Source: an uncultured Eubacteriales bacterium (GTDB lineage Bacteria; Bacillota; Clostridia; Christensenellales; Borkfalkiaceae). From it: a DNA stretch of 13,249 nucleotides. The notes below the pieces were generated by a model. It searched no databases and was not told where the DNA came from. It saw only the letters and a list, made by a program, of their open reading frames with translations. The first letter of the stretch is position 1, and the number at the start of each line of letters is the position of its first letter. Shown here one piece after another: positions 1 to 6,557 of this stretch. The position numbers were made by a program, and so were the translations under genes. The stretch covers positions 1 to 13,249 of the forward strand of contig UQZE01000050.1 in assembly GCA_900545325.1 (NCBI GenBank), given 5' to 3'.

Positions 1-32
1 CGCGCCCGCAATTTTGCGGGCGCGTTCTTTTT
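1..32 (+). terminator. Rho-independent terminator (plus direction) at left edge
   Basis: A 10-bp perfect stem (CGCGCCCGCA / TGCGGGCGCG) with an ATTT loop is followed by TTCTTTTT, a classical intrinsic terminator for plus-strand transcription entering from the left. On the minus strand the same bases form the 3' end of the open frame of the DUF2156-GNAT gene, which has no stop before the edge. The hairpin may therefore also serve the convergent transcript, but that strand's U-tract would lie outside the window. Confidence 0.75.
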
Positions 33-1408
33 GCGTTGAAATAATAATATTTTTCGTCTTCGCCCGCAGGCGCGAATCCTGCGGAAAGGAGGGCGGCTTT
101 CGAGGCGGCGTTGGCCTTGAAACACTTGGCCTTGATATTCTGCGCGCGGAGCACGTCCCTCGCATACGAGATCATGAGTTTTAGCGCGGTTTTTGCATAG
201 CCGCGGCCCTGTTCGCTCTTTTTGATGCGTATGCCGATCTCTACCCCGCCGTGATAGTCGAAATTGTGAAATACGGCCTCGCCGATCAGTTCGCCGCGCC
301 TTCTCACGGCGAGGGAGTATTCCTCGCAACGGTCTTTCAGGCTTTGCTGAAAGCCGAAAAAATAATCGGGCGTGGGCGCGTTTTTGCCGATATCCTCGCG
401 GTAGTCGTACCCCCAGTACAGGTTGTTGTCGTCGTCGAGGTAAAGCTCGCAGAACGCCTCCTTGTCTCTGGCGGTGATGTCGCTCACCACGATCTCCCCG
501 TCGATTATGATGACGGGCGGCTTGATTTTTTTGAAGAGGCAGTTGACCGTGAGGAAGTTTTTGTTTTTGATGAGCAGGGGATGGTACTGCATTTTGGAAG
601 TGCGCAGTCCCTCGTCGCCCGAATCGTCCTCGCGGTTGATGTATTTCACGCCGTCTGTGGCGTAGCGTTTGGCGAATTCCGACACCATGACCTGATACGC
701 CCCCGGGTAGTCCGGCAGGCCCTTTTCGATATGTTCTATCAGGACGTCCCCTATGCGTTCGCCGACCGCTATGGCGACGATACGCTTGTCCGTTTCGATA
801 AATCCGCCCGCGCAGTTATAGTCGAACATGTTGGAAATCAACGTGAAACAGCTTTCGTATTCCGCCTTTGCAAGTCCCGTAAATTCCCGCGTTTTTCCGA
901 ATTCCCTTAAAAAATCCAGCACGGCGGGCACCGTTTCGGGCGTAATGTCGCGGTAGGTATATTCCCCGAACAGCCGCAGGAACTTGTTGATGTGGTTGCG
1001 CTGTCCGCTGAATTTCTTGCCTTTGAAGTATTTTAAGTCCTCGGCGTCGTAGATATAGTCGCTCCAACGCCTGTCGGAGGTAACGCACACGTCCGAAAAG
1101 CGGTTGCAGAGGGCGGAGGCCGTCTTGTCGTCCAGACAGGCAAAGCGCAGCCCGCCCCGCGCCGCGGAGTCCTCTTCAATGAGTTTGAGCGCGCCCTCTA
1201 CGTCTTTTCCGATAGGGTAAAAATAGGCGAAAGGCTCGTCGTCGTACCCGCCGCCCAGGATAAGCGTGTCGTTTTCTATCGCGTAGTAAAAGTTGTAGCT
1301 CTTTTTCCACATCAGCAGAAAGCCGAGGGAAAAATCGCAGAATCCGCTTGTCGAACGCAAAATATAGTCCTTGATCTCCAGCGGATCGTTCAGCGGTTTT
1401 AACTGCAT
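1..1408 (-). CDS. DUF2156 (MprF C-terminal-like) and GNAT acetyltransferase fusion, 3'-partial
   Basis: The frame opens at an ATG at 1408, with AAGGAGA upstream (1423-1429, rather long spacing), and stays open for 469 codons to the window edge. Residues about 20-295 resemble DUF2156, the aminoacyl-transfer domain of phosphatidylglycerol lysyltransferases. They include a basic KGKKFSGQRNHINKF segment (about 129-143) and YINREDDSGDEGLR (about 256-269). Residues about 300-460 are a second GNAT fold with the acetyl-CoA loop QGRGYA (400-405). No MprF-type membrane domain is present, so a soluble cytoplasmic enzyme is expected. Its substrate is unknown; an acyl or aminoacyl transferase is an inference from the folds. 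No stop codon occurs on this strand, and the last codons overlap the terminator hairpin at 1-24, so the true C-terminus is probably just outside. It is divergent from the XRE gene, which could be its regulator. Confidence 0.85.
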   Translation of the reverse strand, partial: MQLKPLNDPLEIKDYILRSTSGFCDFSLGFLLMWKKSYNFYYAIENDTLILGGGYDDEPFAYFYPIGKDVEGALKLIEEDSAARGGLRFACLDDKTASALCNRFSDVCVTSDRRWSDYIYDAEDLKYFKGKKFSGQRNHINKFLRLFGEYTYRDITPETVPAVLDFLREFGKTREFTGLAKAEYESCFTLISNMFDYNCAGGFIETDKRIVAIAVGERIGDVLIEHIEKGLPDYPGAYQVMVSEFAKRYATDGVKYINREDDSGDEGLRTSKMQYHPLLIKNKNFLTVNCLFKKIKPPVIIIDGEIVVSDITARDKEAFCELYLDDDNNLYWGYDYREDIGKNAPTPDYFFGFQQSLKDRCEEYSLAVRRRGELIGEAVFHNFDYHGGVEIGIRIKKSEQGRGYAKTALKLMISYARDVLRAQNIKAKCFKANAASKAALLSAGFAPAGEDEKYYYFNAKRTRPQNCGR

Positions 1409-1448
1409 ATTACAAAAAATTATCTCCTTCGTCAAAATTTATCTTTTT

Positions 1449-1466
1449 CCGCCGCAAAAGCGGCGG
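1449..1466. promoter_or_regulatory. GC-rich inverted repeat between divergent genes
   Basis: CCGCCGC-AAAA-GCGGCGG is a perfect 7-bp stem with a 4-base loop, in the 70-base gap between the DUF2156-GNAT gene and the XRE gene, 12 bases before the XRE start. Neither side carries a U-tract in the correct orientation, so it is not a terminator. It could be an operator for the neighbouring regulator or a structure in the XRE leader. Only the symmetry is observed. Confidence 0.35.
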
Positions 1467-1478
1467 TAAGATGTAATC

Positions 1479-1685
1479 ATGGAATTTTCGGATATTCTGC
1501 GCGCCCTGCGCCTGCAATGCGCGCTCACGCAAAAACAACTCGGCAGAAAACTCGGCCTTACGGTATCCACGGTGTGCGACTGGGAAAAACGCCGTTCCGA
1601 ACCGAGTATATCCCAGCTGAAAAATCTCTCCGCCGTTTTCGGCGTGAGCGTGGATTTTCTCATCGGCAACGCCGAGGAATGTTGA
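1479..1685 (+). CDS. Small XRE-family helix-turn-helix transcriptional regulator
   Basis: A 68-residue protein made almost entirely of a Cro/C1-type HTH domain (about residues 5-62). It contains the helix pattern LTQKQLGRKLGLTVSTVCDWE, followed by the typical tail PSISQLKNLSAVFGVSVDFLIG. There is no ligand-binding or dimerisation domain. Family knowledge says such single-domain proteins bind short operators as dimers and often control themselves or a divergent neighbour. Here the divergent gene is the DUF2156-GNAT fusion, and a GC-rich inverted repeat lies in the shared gap. The ribosome site is weak (GGTAAG at 1465-1470), which would give low expression. The gene ends at TGA (1683-1685), just before a bidirectional terminator shared with the convergent stomatin gene. 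The family call is secure; the target is inference. Confidence 0.9.
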   Translation: MEFSDILRALRLQCALTQKQLGRKLGLTVSTVCDWEKRRSEPSISQLKNLSAVFGVSVDFLIGNAEEC

Positions 1686-1694
1686 ACCGCCTTA

Positions 1695-1737
1695 AAAAAG
1701 CACGCTTTTTGTCCCGCGGGACAAGGCGTGCTTTTCT
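1695..1737. terminator. Bidirectional terminator between convergent XRE and stomatin genes
   Basis: The outer arms AAAAAGCACGC (1695-1705) and GCGTGCTTTT (1726-1735) enclose a second stem, GTCCC-GC-GGGAC (1711-1722). The outer stem is flanked by A and T runs on both sides, so it can act as an intrinsic terminator in either direction. This is the expected element in the 53-base gap between two converging genes. Confidence 0.8.
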
Positions 1738-1738
1738 A

Positions 1739-2626
1739 TTACGAATTTTTATCCGTTTCTCCTTTATCGGAGGAAACGACTTCCTTCATGCTGGCGAGAA
1801 GACCCGAAACGTTTTGTATCTCGCTCGGCACGATAAGCTTTGTGCTCTTGCCGTTGGCGACCGATTTGAGCGCTTCATATCCCTGCAGCGTGAGGTACGC
1901 GGCGTTGGGGTTTGCGTCGTTGATCATCTGGATCGCCGTGGCCGTGGCTTCGGCTTCCGCGATGACTGCGGCTTTTTTTGCCTCCGCGCGGAGTATCATC
2001 GCCTCCTTTTCGCCCTCTGCTACGAGGATATTGCTGCGCTTTTCGCCTTCCGCCCGCAAGATCGATTCGCGGCGTTCGCGTTCGGCGCGCATCTGCTTTT
2101 CCATGGCGTTCTGAATATCCTGCGGGGGCAGAATGTTTTTCAGTTCCACGCGGTTGATCTTGATGCCCCAAGGGTCGGTCGCTTCGTCTAAAATGGCGCG
2201 CATTTTGGAATTGACCGTATCGCGCGAGGTGAGCGTTCCGTCGAGTTCCAGCTCGCCGACGAGGTTTCTCAGCGTGGTCGCGGTTAGGTTTTCTATCGCG
2301 CGGATAGGATCTTCCACGCCGTAGGTGAACAGTTTCGCGTCCGTAACCTGAAAGTACACAACGGTATCGATCTGCATGGTAACGTTATCTTTCGTGATGA
2401 CGGGCTGCGGCGCGAAGTCCGCCACGCGCTCTTTCAGCGAGATGGGTTTGGACGCTTTTTCAAAGAACGGCAGTACGAAATGTATGCCTGTTTCCAAAAT
2501 TTTACGGAACTTGCCCAGCCTTTCCACGACGACGACCGTCGACTGACGGACGACCTTGATGGAACAGATAATGACGATAAAAACCACTACCGCCAAAATG
2601 ATCAGAATGATTTCTACAGGACCCAT
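1739..2626 (-). CDS. Stomatin/prohibitin (SPFH) family protein, QmcA/slipin type
   Basis: The 295-residue protein has an N-terminal membrane anchor (about 4-22), an SPFH domain (about 24-180) and a long Ala/Glu-rich helix (about 176-235, with repeats such as RAEGEKRSNI and VAEGEKEAM) expected to form a coiled coil. A short hydrophilic tail follows. Length and order match bacterial QmcA/YbbK-type slipins, which form oligomeric rings or cages at the membrane and organise microdomains or modulate membrane proteases. A good AAGGAG site (about 2636-2643) precedes the ATG. It lies 21 bases after an NfeD gene on the same strand; NfeD-slipin pairing is a well-known conserved arrangement. It is presumably transcribed from the promoter upstream of nfeD. 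FtsH, a protease often found in complex with SPFH proteins, is encoded about 4 kb upstream in a separate unit; any partnership is inferred. Confidence 0.93.
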   Translation of the reverse strand: MGPVEIILIILAVVVFIVIICSIKVVRQSTVVVVERLGKFRKILETGIHFVLPFFEKASKPISLKERVADFAPQPVITKDNVTMQIDTVVYFQVTDAKLFTYGVEDPIRAIENLTATTLRNLVGELELDGTLTSRDTVNSKMRAILDEATDPWGIKINRVELKNILPPQDIQNAMEKQMRAERERRESILRAEGEKRSNILVAEGEKEAMILRAEAKKAAVIAEAEATATAIQMINDANPNAAYLTLQGYEALKSVANGKSTKLIVPSEIQNVSGLLASMKEVVSSDKGETDKNS

Positions 2627-2647
2627 TGAATATTATCTCCTTTTCAG

Positions 2648-3088
2648 CTATTGCTGACTTTCCGCTTTTTCGACGATCAGCCGATTGCCGCGGATTTCGA
2701 CTACTTTTACTTTTTCTCCCGCTTTGATCTCCACTCCGTCTTCGGCGGTATCCGCAGTCCAGGTAACGTCGTTGACTTTCAGCGACCCAGCAACGTTGAA
2801 CGCGATGGGCGAAAGCAGGACGAATTCCTTGCCGATAATAGAATCGGCGTTGGTGGAAACCTTGTTTTTACCGAGCAGCTTGCTGATCGGCCGCCTGCAC
2901 GTGGCCAAAAGGATCAGCGACAGGACGATAAACACGACGAGCTGCCACACGAGATCGACTTTGAAAAGGGCGAGGACCATTGCCGCAAGCCCGCCCGCGA
3001 TAAACCAGACGGAAACGAGGTCTGCCGTAACAAACTCGATGATGATGCTGAGGGCGACCACCCCCAGCCATATATATACCCAGGTCAT
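2648..3088 (-). CDS. NfeD family membrane protein (short form)
   Basis: A 146-residue protein with three hydrophobic segments (about 4-20, 25-41 and 46-63) and a soluble C-terminal domain (about 83-143) with the features of the NfeD OB-fold: IGKEF, a G-[TS]-[VL]KVND-like strand (GSLKVND), AGEKVKVVEI and a final LIVE strand. It lacks the ClpP-like protease domain of long NfeD proteins, so it is the truncated type that partners a slipin. The ATG at 3088 has a strong AAAAGGAGG site. It is the first gene of a two-gene operon with the stomatin gene, driven by a consensus promoter at 3124-3152. Its role is probably assembly or stabilisation of the SPFH ring through the OB domain (family knowledge). 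Confidence 0.92.
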   Translation of the reverse strand: MTWVYIWLGVVALSIIIEFVTADLVSVWFIAGGLAAMVLALFKVDLVWQLVVFIVLSLILLATCRRPISKLLGKNKVSTNADSIIGKEFVLLSPIAFNVAGSLKVNDVTWTADTAEDGVEIKAGEKVKVVEIRGNRLIVEKAESQQ

Positions 3089-3123
3089 ATTTGCCTCCTT
3101 TTTGCAAACTGAAATTCACTATC

Positions 3124-3152
3124 ATTATACGACGGAGCATGTTTTTTGTCAA
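3124..3152 (-). promoter_or_regulatory. Consensus vegetative-sigma promoter for the nfeD-stomatin operon
   Basis: Read on the minus strand, TTGACA (3147-3152) and TATAAT (3124-3129) are separated by exactly 17 bases. Both hexamers are perfect matches to the SigA/sigma70 consensus. The start codon of nfeD is about 35 bases downstream of the -10 box. This is the strongest promoter in the window by sequence and implies high constitutive expression. Confidence 0.92.
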
Positions 3153-3208
3153 GTCAATCGGCGGAGCCTCGCTTTTAAGCATATGCATACGGAGGCGTTT
3201 TTATCCCG

Positions 3209-3236
3209 AAAAAAAACCCGCACCGAAAGGCGCGGG
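3209..3236 (-). terminator. Rho-independent terminator of the zinc-ribbon gene
   Basis: On the minus strand CCCGCGCC-TTTC-GGTGCGGG forms an 8-bp stem (one G-U pair) followed by eight T residues. It starts 9 bases after the stop codon of the zinc-ribbon membrane gene and separates that unit from the nfeD operon. Confidence 0.93.
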
Positions 3237-3245
3237 CGAGAAAAC

Positions 3246-4640
3246 TCAGTTAATTTCCGCAGAGATGTCCTGCGAGAGCGGTTTGTTTTCCGCTTTTTTC
3301 AACGTAGCGATATAGACGACGACCGCGGCGAGCGCGGCTGCGCACAGCACCAGCCCCACAATGGGCGAACTGCCGATCGCCGCTTTTGCGCCGATAATTT
3401 TGGACTCGCCCATATATTTTGCTATGAGCGCGGCAATCGCCAAAAACGCGGCGAACAATACCGCAGACGCTATGCCGAAACCGAGCGCGCACGAATTGTT
3501 GGGTTTATCCTTTTTGAATGCGCGGACGGCGAAATAGATCGTGAGGAATACGGCGACGAGGCAAAGCGCGAATACGAAGAATTCCGAAACGAAGAGGGCG
3601 GAAAGCGTTACGTCCGCGTCCGAAAGCGTGGACGTGCTCATGCCGATGGGGAGCAATATCGCGCACATACTCAATATAAAACTCATTTTCAGTTCTTCGG
3701 CGACAAGCAGATTTTTGCTGACCGTTGCCATTGCTGCGATAAAGAGGACAGCCGCGAGCGGCAGGCAGACGAGTTTGAATATATTGCCGACGTATTTTCT
3801 GCCGTTGCGCACGAATTCGAGTACGAGCGCCGCCGCAATCAATGCGGAAACGAGCACGAGTTCGGATATGGTCGCGCCGCTGAGCCCTATACGGATATTC
3901 TCTACGCTCGAAACCGAATCGCCCAACGAGCAAAACGTTCTGACCGTAACGATCGCGAGCAGCGTGGTGATGACGGGCGGCAGAAGGTATTTGAACAAAG
4001 AAACCTCTTTGCGGCCGATGTTTTTACTGAACGAGCACGTGGCGAGAACGCCGTAGACGATACACACGACCAGATTCGCGCCGACCGCGACCGCCATTAA
4101 AACCGTAGGCGCGTATATTGAAAACGACGCCTCGAAAAAAAGATTTCCGTTGTTGGCCAGCCGCAGTTCTTCGAGAACGGCGGAAACGTCTTTCCACGTT
4201 CCTATCAAAAAATAGAAAGTCGAATCGGTCGATTTCAGCGTAGCGTCCGAAGAAACGACGGACCCGGTTATTCCGATAAAGAAACTGAATACGAACAAAA
4301 GGACGATGCCAGTAAAGACGAGCGACGTCTGCACGACGGAAAGCGCTTTATCCGCCGAACCTTTCGCCGCGGCGCGCGGCGCGGCCGCGACTGCCGTCGC
4401 CGCGATTTCCGCTTCCTTTTCTCCGCAGAACGGACAAAAACTGCCTTCAAACGCATTTCCGCATTTTTTGCAGACGGTCTTTCCGTCCTGCCGCGTGCCG
4501 CAGTAGTTGCAGTAAAGGTTTTTTTCGTCGATCAGTCTGCCGCATTTCATGCAATGCTTTTTGCCGTCGACGCGTTCGCCGCAGTCGGAACAGAATACAG
4601 CGTCTTCGGGATTAGCCGTTCCGCATTTAGGACAATTCAT
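3246..4640 (-). CDS. Multipass membrane protein with three N-terminal zinc ribbons
   Basis: The 464-residue protein begins with three CxxC...CxxC modules: CPKC/CSDC (residues 3-20), CMKC/CNYC (30-47) and CKKC/CPFC (57-72). An Ala-rich linker follows (about 78-97), then about nine hydrophobic segments (roughly 104-127, 178-202, 217-236, 259-277, 286-308, 320-338, 347-373, 385-408 and 426-447). Zinc-ribbon/membrane fusions are common in Clostridia and mostly uncharacterised. The ribbons probably lie in the cytoplasm and bind zinc. No transporter or enzyme signature is recognised in the membrane part. It is a single-gene unit with its own promoter, a palindrome near the predicted start of transcription, a GGGGAT ribosome site and a strong terminator. 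It could be a sensor, scaffold or stress protein; I assign no function. Confidence 0.85.
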   Translation of the reverse strand: MNCPKCGTANPEDAVFCSDCGERVDGKKHCMKCGRLIDEKNLYCNYCGTRQDGKTVCKKCGNAFEGSFCPFCGEKEAEIAATAVAAAPRAAAKGSADKALSVVQTSLVFTGIVLLFVFSFFIGITGSVVSSDATLKSTDSTFYFLIGTWKDVSAVLEELRLANNGNLFFEASFSIYAPTVLMAVAVGANLVVCIVYGVLATCSFSKNIGRKEVSLFKYLLPPVITTLLAIVTVRTFCSLGDSVSSVENIRIGLSGATISELVLVSALIAAALVLEFVRNGRKYVGNIFKLVCLPLAAVLFIAAMATVSKNLLVAEELKMSFILSMCAILLPIGMSTSTLSDADVTLSALFVSEFFVFALCLVAVFLTIYFAVRAFKKDKPNNSCALGFGIASAVLFAAFLAIAALIAKYMGESKIIGAKAAIGSSPIVGLVLCAAALAAVVVYIATLKKAENKPLSQDISAEIN

Positions 4641-4664
4641 TTTTTATCCCCACTTGAATATATT

Positions 4665-4680
4665 TACGATTATAATCGTA
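4665..4680. promoter_or_regulatory. Perfect 16-bp palindrome, candidate operator
   Basis: TACGATTATAATCGTA is a perfect palindrome beginning 7 bases downstream of the -10 box of the zinc-ribbon gene promoter, so it covers the predicted transcription start. A repressor bound here would block initiation. A half-site TACGAT recurs at 4760-4765. The sequence does not exactly match the Zur, PerR or Fur boxes known to me, so the regulator is unidentified. Confidence 0.5.
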
Positions 4681-4687
4681 TGAAAAA

Positions 4688-4716
4688 AGTATAACATTGA
4701 AACGGAAAGTTGTCAA
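4688..4716 (-). promoter_or_regulatory. Promoter of the zinc-ribbon membrane gene
   Basis: On the minus strand TTGACA (4711-4716), a 17-base spacer and TATACT (4688-4693) form a near-perfect vegetative promoter. TG one base before the -10 box gives an extended -10 motif. It lies 48 bases upstream of the start codon and directly before the 16-bp palindrome. Confidence 0.88.
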
Positions 4717-4777
4717 TACAAAAAGTTAAATTCGTATGTTAATAATATATACAGAACGGTACGATTTTATGTAAACG

Positions 4778-4800
4778 AAAACCCCGCGCGAGGCGCGGGG
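4778..4800 (-). terminator. Rho-independent terminator after parB
   Basis: On the minus strand CCCCGCGC-CTC-GCGCGGGG gives an 8-bp GC stem with a 3-base loop followed by TTTTCGTTT. It begins 8 bases after the parB stop codon and ends the ftsH-parA-parB unit. Confidence 0.9.
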
Positions 4801-4808
4801 TAAAGTTT

Positions 4809-5714
4809 TTAAAACTGTTTGTCCGATCTTTCCGCAAATTCGACGATGGCCGCAAGGCGGTCCAGGTCGTCGCGGGTGTAATAATCGATATATATGCGGC
4901 CCTTGTTGTCGTTGCCGATGGCGTTCACCTTGGTGCCGAGCACCCGCTGCATGTTGGCGATAAGTTCTTTCAGTTCCAAAGAAAGTTCTGGTTTTTTCTT
5001 CTTCTTTTCTTCGGGCGGGTTGAAATAATCTTTGACCTGCTGTTCCGCGTCGCGCACAGAACAGCCGTCCTTTACGAACTTGTTGGCAAGCCTTATCTGA
5101 TCTTCCGCGGGAACGGTGATGATCGCCCGCGCATGCCCCGAAGAGAGCGCTCCCGTTTCCACCAGCCTGATGACTTCGGGCGTGAGCTGCAGCAGTCGGA
5201 GGGTGTTGGTGATGGCGGGGCGGGATTTGCCGATCCTGTCGGCGAGTTCGTCCTGCGTCATGCCGTAATCCTCCATGAGGGAACGCATGGCCGTGGCCGC
5301 CTCTATGGGGTTCAGATCCTCGCGCTGCAGATTTTCTATCAAAGAGATCTCTTTGATCTGACGCTCGGTATAATTTTTGATGATGACGGGGACTTTTTTT
5401 AAGCCCGCGAGCTTGCTCGCGCGGTATCTGCGCTCGCCCGCGATGATCATATAGCCTTTCGCGCTCTTGTTGACGATAATCGGCATGATCACGCCGTGGC
5501 GGCTGACGGATTGCGCCAGTTCTTCCAGCGCGGCCTGGTCGAACGCCTTGCGCGGCTGGTTCGGATTGGGATATACGGAGTCGATGTCGATTTCGTTGAC
5601 CGTACCCGCGCTTTCGGGTTCGTTTTCTTCGAAAAGCAGGCTTTTGCCGTAATCTTCTTCCGTTTCCGCAAACAGCGCGGATAAGCCTTTTCCGAGGCCT
5701 CTGTTATTTTTCAT
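4809..5714 (-). CDS. Chromosome-partitioning protein ParB (Spo0J)
   Basis: The 301-residue ParB begins with the typical basic motif RGLGKGLSALF (5-15), which contacts ParA and stimulates its ATPase. The ParB/sulfiredoxin-like CTP-binding domain spans about 40-130, with PNPNQPRK (49-56), GERRYRA (93-99) and ENLQRE (127-132). The HTH that recognises parS lies at about 150-180 (GMTQDELADRIGKSRPAITN). A lysine-rich linker at 236-241 leads to the C-terminal dimerisation domain (about 245-301). Family knowledge: ParB loads at parS, closes as a CTP-dependent clamp, slides, and recruits SMC. Two parS sequences occur in this window at 10.2 kb. The ATG at 5714 has a GGAGGGG site. It follows parA by 69 bases and is the last gene before a terminator. 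All key motifs are intact. Confidence 0.97.
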   Translation of the reverse strand: MKNNRGLGKGLSALFAETEEDYGKSLLFEENEPESAGTVNEIDIDSVYPNPNQPRKAFDQAALEELAQSVSRHGVIMPIIVNKSAKGYMIIAGERRYRASKLAGLKKVPVIIKNYTERQIKEISLIENLQREDLNPIEAATAMRSLMEDYGMTQDELADRIGKSRPAITNTLRLLQLTPEVIRLVETGALSSGHARAIITVPAEDQIRLANKFVKDGCSVRDAEQQVKDYFNPPEEKKKKKPELSLELKELIANMQRVLGTKVNAIGNDNKGRIYIDYYTRDDLDRLAAIVEFAERSDKQF

Positions 5715-5783
5715 AGATGTATTCCCCTCCGTCCGAAGACTTTATCGTAGCCGTATAGATTTCGGTGCGCGTACGTTAAACGT

Positions 5784-6548
5784 TCAGCTCGTTTTTTCAA
5801 GATATTCGTCGGTCAGCGCCGAATAGGCGCGCGCGCCGGCGCATTTCGGGTCGTGCAGCATGATCGGCACGCCGTGGCTGGGCGCCTCGGTCAGGCGCAC
5901 GTTCCTCGGTATGATGGTGTCGAACACGCGTTTGCCGAAAAATTTCTTTATCTCCGCGGATATCTGTTTGGATATGATGGCGCGGCTGTCGTACATGGTC
6001 AGCACCACGCCTTCGATCTTCAGCTTGTCGTTGAGATGCTTAACCACAAGTTTTATGGTGTTCATGAGCTGGGAAAGCCCTTCCAGCGAGTAATATTCGC
6101 TTTGGATCGGAATAATGACCGTATCCGCCGCGGCGAGCGCGTTAATGGTTAAAAGTCCCAGCGAGGGCGGGCAGTCTATGGTTATGTAATCGTAAAAGCC
6201 CTTTACCTCGGAGAGCATCTTTTTCAGTATACGCTCCCTGTCTTTCATGTAAACGAGTTCCACTTCCGCGCCCGCCAGATCGATGTTGGAGGGCAGAATG
6301 TCGAGATTAGCGACGGAGGTTTTGAGCGCGATGCCCGAAACGGGCGCTTCGTCGATAAGCGCGTTGTAGACCGAAGTCTTTATCTCCGATTTCGCGTATC
6401 CCAGACCCGAAGTGGCGTTTCCCTGCGGGTCGAGATCGACGAGCAGGACTTTTTTGCCCTTGCTCGCCAGATACGCCGCCATGTTTACGCAGGTCGTCGT
6501 TTTGCCGACGCCGCCCTTTTGATTGGAAAAGGCTATTGTTTTACCCAT
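5784..6548 (-). CDS. Chromosome-partitioning ATPase ParA (Soj)
   Basis: The 254-residue deviant-Walker ATPase has Walker A KGGVGKTT (11-18) with the signature first lysine, the A' motif DLDPQGN (38-44) and Walker B ITIDCPPSLG (122-131). The short N-terminus without an HTH is the chromosomal Soj / plasmid type Ib form. Family knowledge: ATP-bound dimers bind DNA nonspecifically, and ParB stimulates hydrolysis, moving ParB-parS complexes; Soj also regulates DnaA in Bacillus. The ATG at 6548 has a GAGGG site and starts only 9 bases after the ftsH stop codon, so it is almost certainly cotranscribed with ftsH. parB follows downstream. The neighbours differ from the usual rsmG/mnmG/noc context of Bacillota parAB genes. 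Confidence 0.97.
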   Translation of the reverse strand: MGKTIAFSNQKGGVGKTTTCVNMAAYLASKGKKVLLVDLDPQGNATSGLGYAKSEIKTSVYNALIDEAPVSGIALKTSVANLDILPSNIDLAGAEVELVYMKDRERILKKMLSEVKGFYDYITIDCPPSLGLLTINALAAADTVIIPIQSEYYSLEGLSQLMNTIKLVVKHLNDKLKIEGVVLTMYDSRAIISKQISAEIKKFFGKRVFDTIIPRNVRLTEAPSHGVPIMLHDPKCAGARAYSALTDEYLEKTS

Positions 6549-6557
6549 GTTTCCCTC

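Noticed and set aside
251..910. 219-codon plus-strand ORF
   Set aside because: It lies antisense to the DUF2156-GNAT gene, whose motifs are clear on the other strand.
4034..4042. CACGTG core as an additional parS site
   Set aside because: The flanks do not match parS (no TTTCACGTGAAA); the same holds for the CACGTG near 2898.
2685..4100. 471-codon plus-strand ORF
   Set aside because: It is antisense to nfeD and the zinc-ribbon gene, crosses a promoter and a terminator, and has low-complexity Arg/Glu-rich composition typical of a shadow frame.
4644..4652. DnaA-box-like TTATCCCCA
   Set aside because: It is the reverse complement of the GGGGAT ribosome site of the zinc-ribbon gene and has a mismatch to the DnaA consensus.
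5715..5783. Possible separate parB promoter (TTTAAC, 17 bases, TATACG on the minus strand)
   Set aside because: Both hexamers are poor matches, and no terminator separates parA from parB, so co-transcription is the simpler view.
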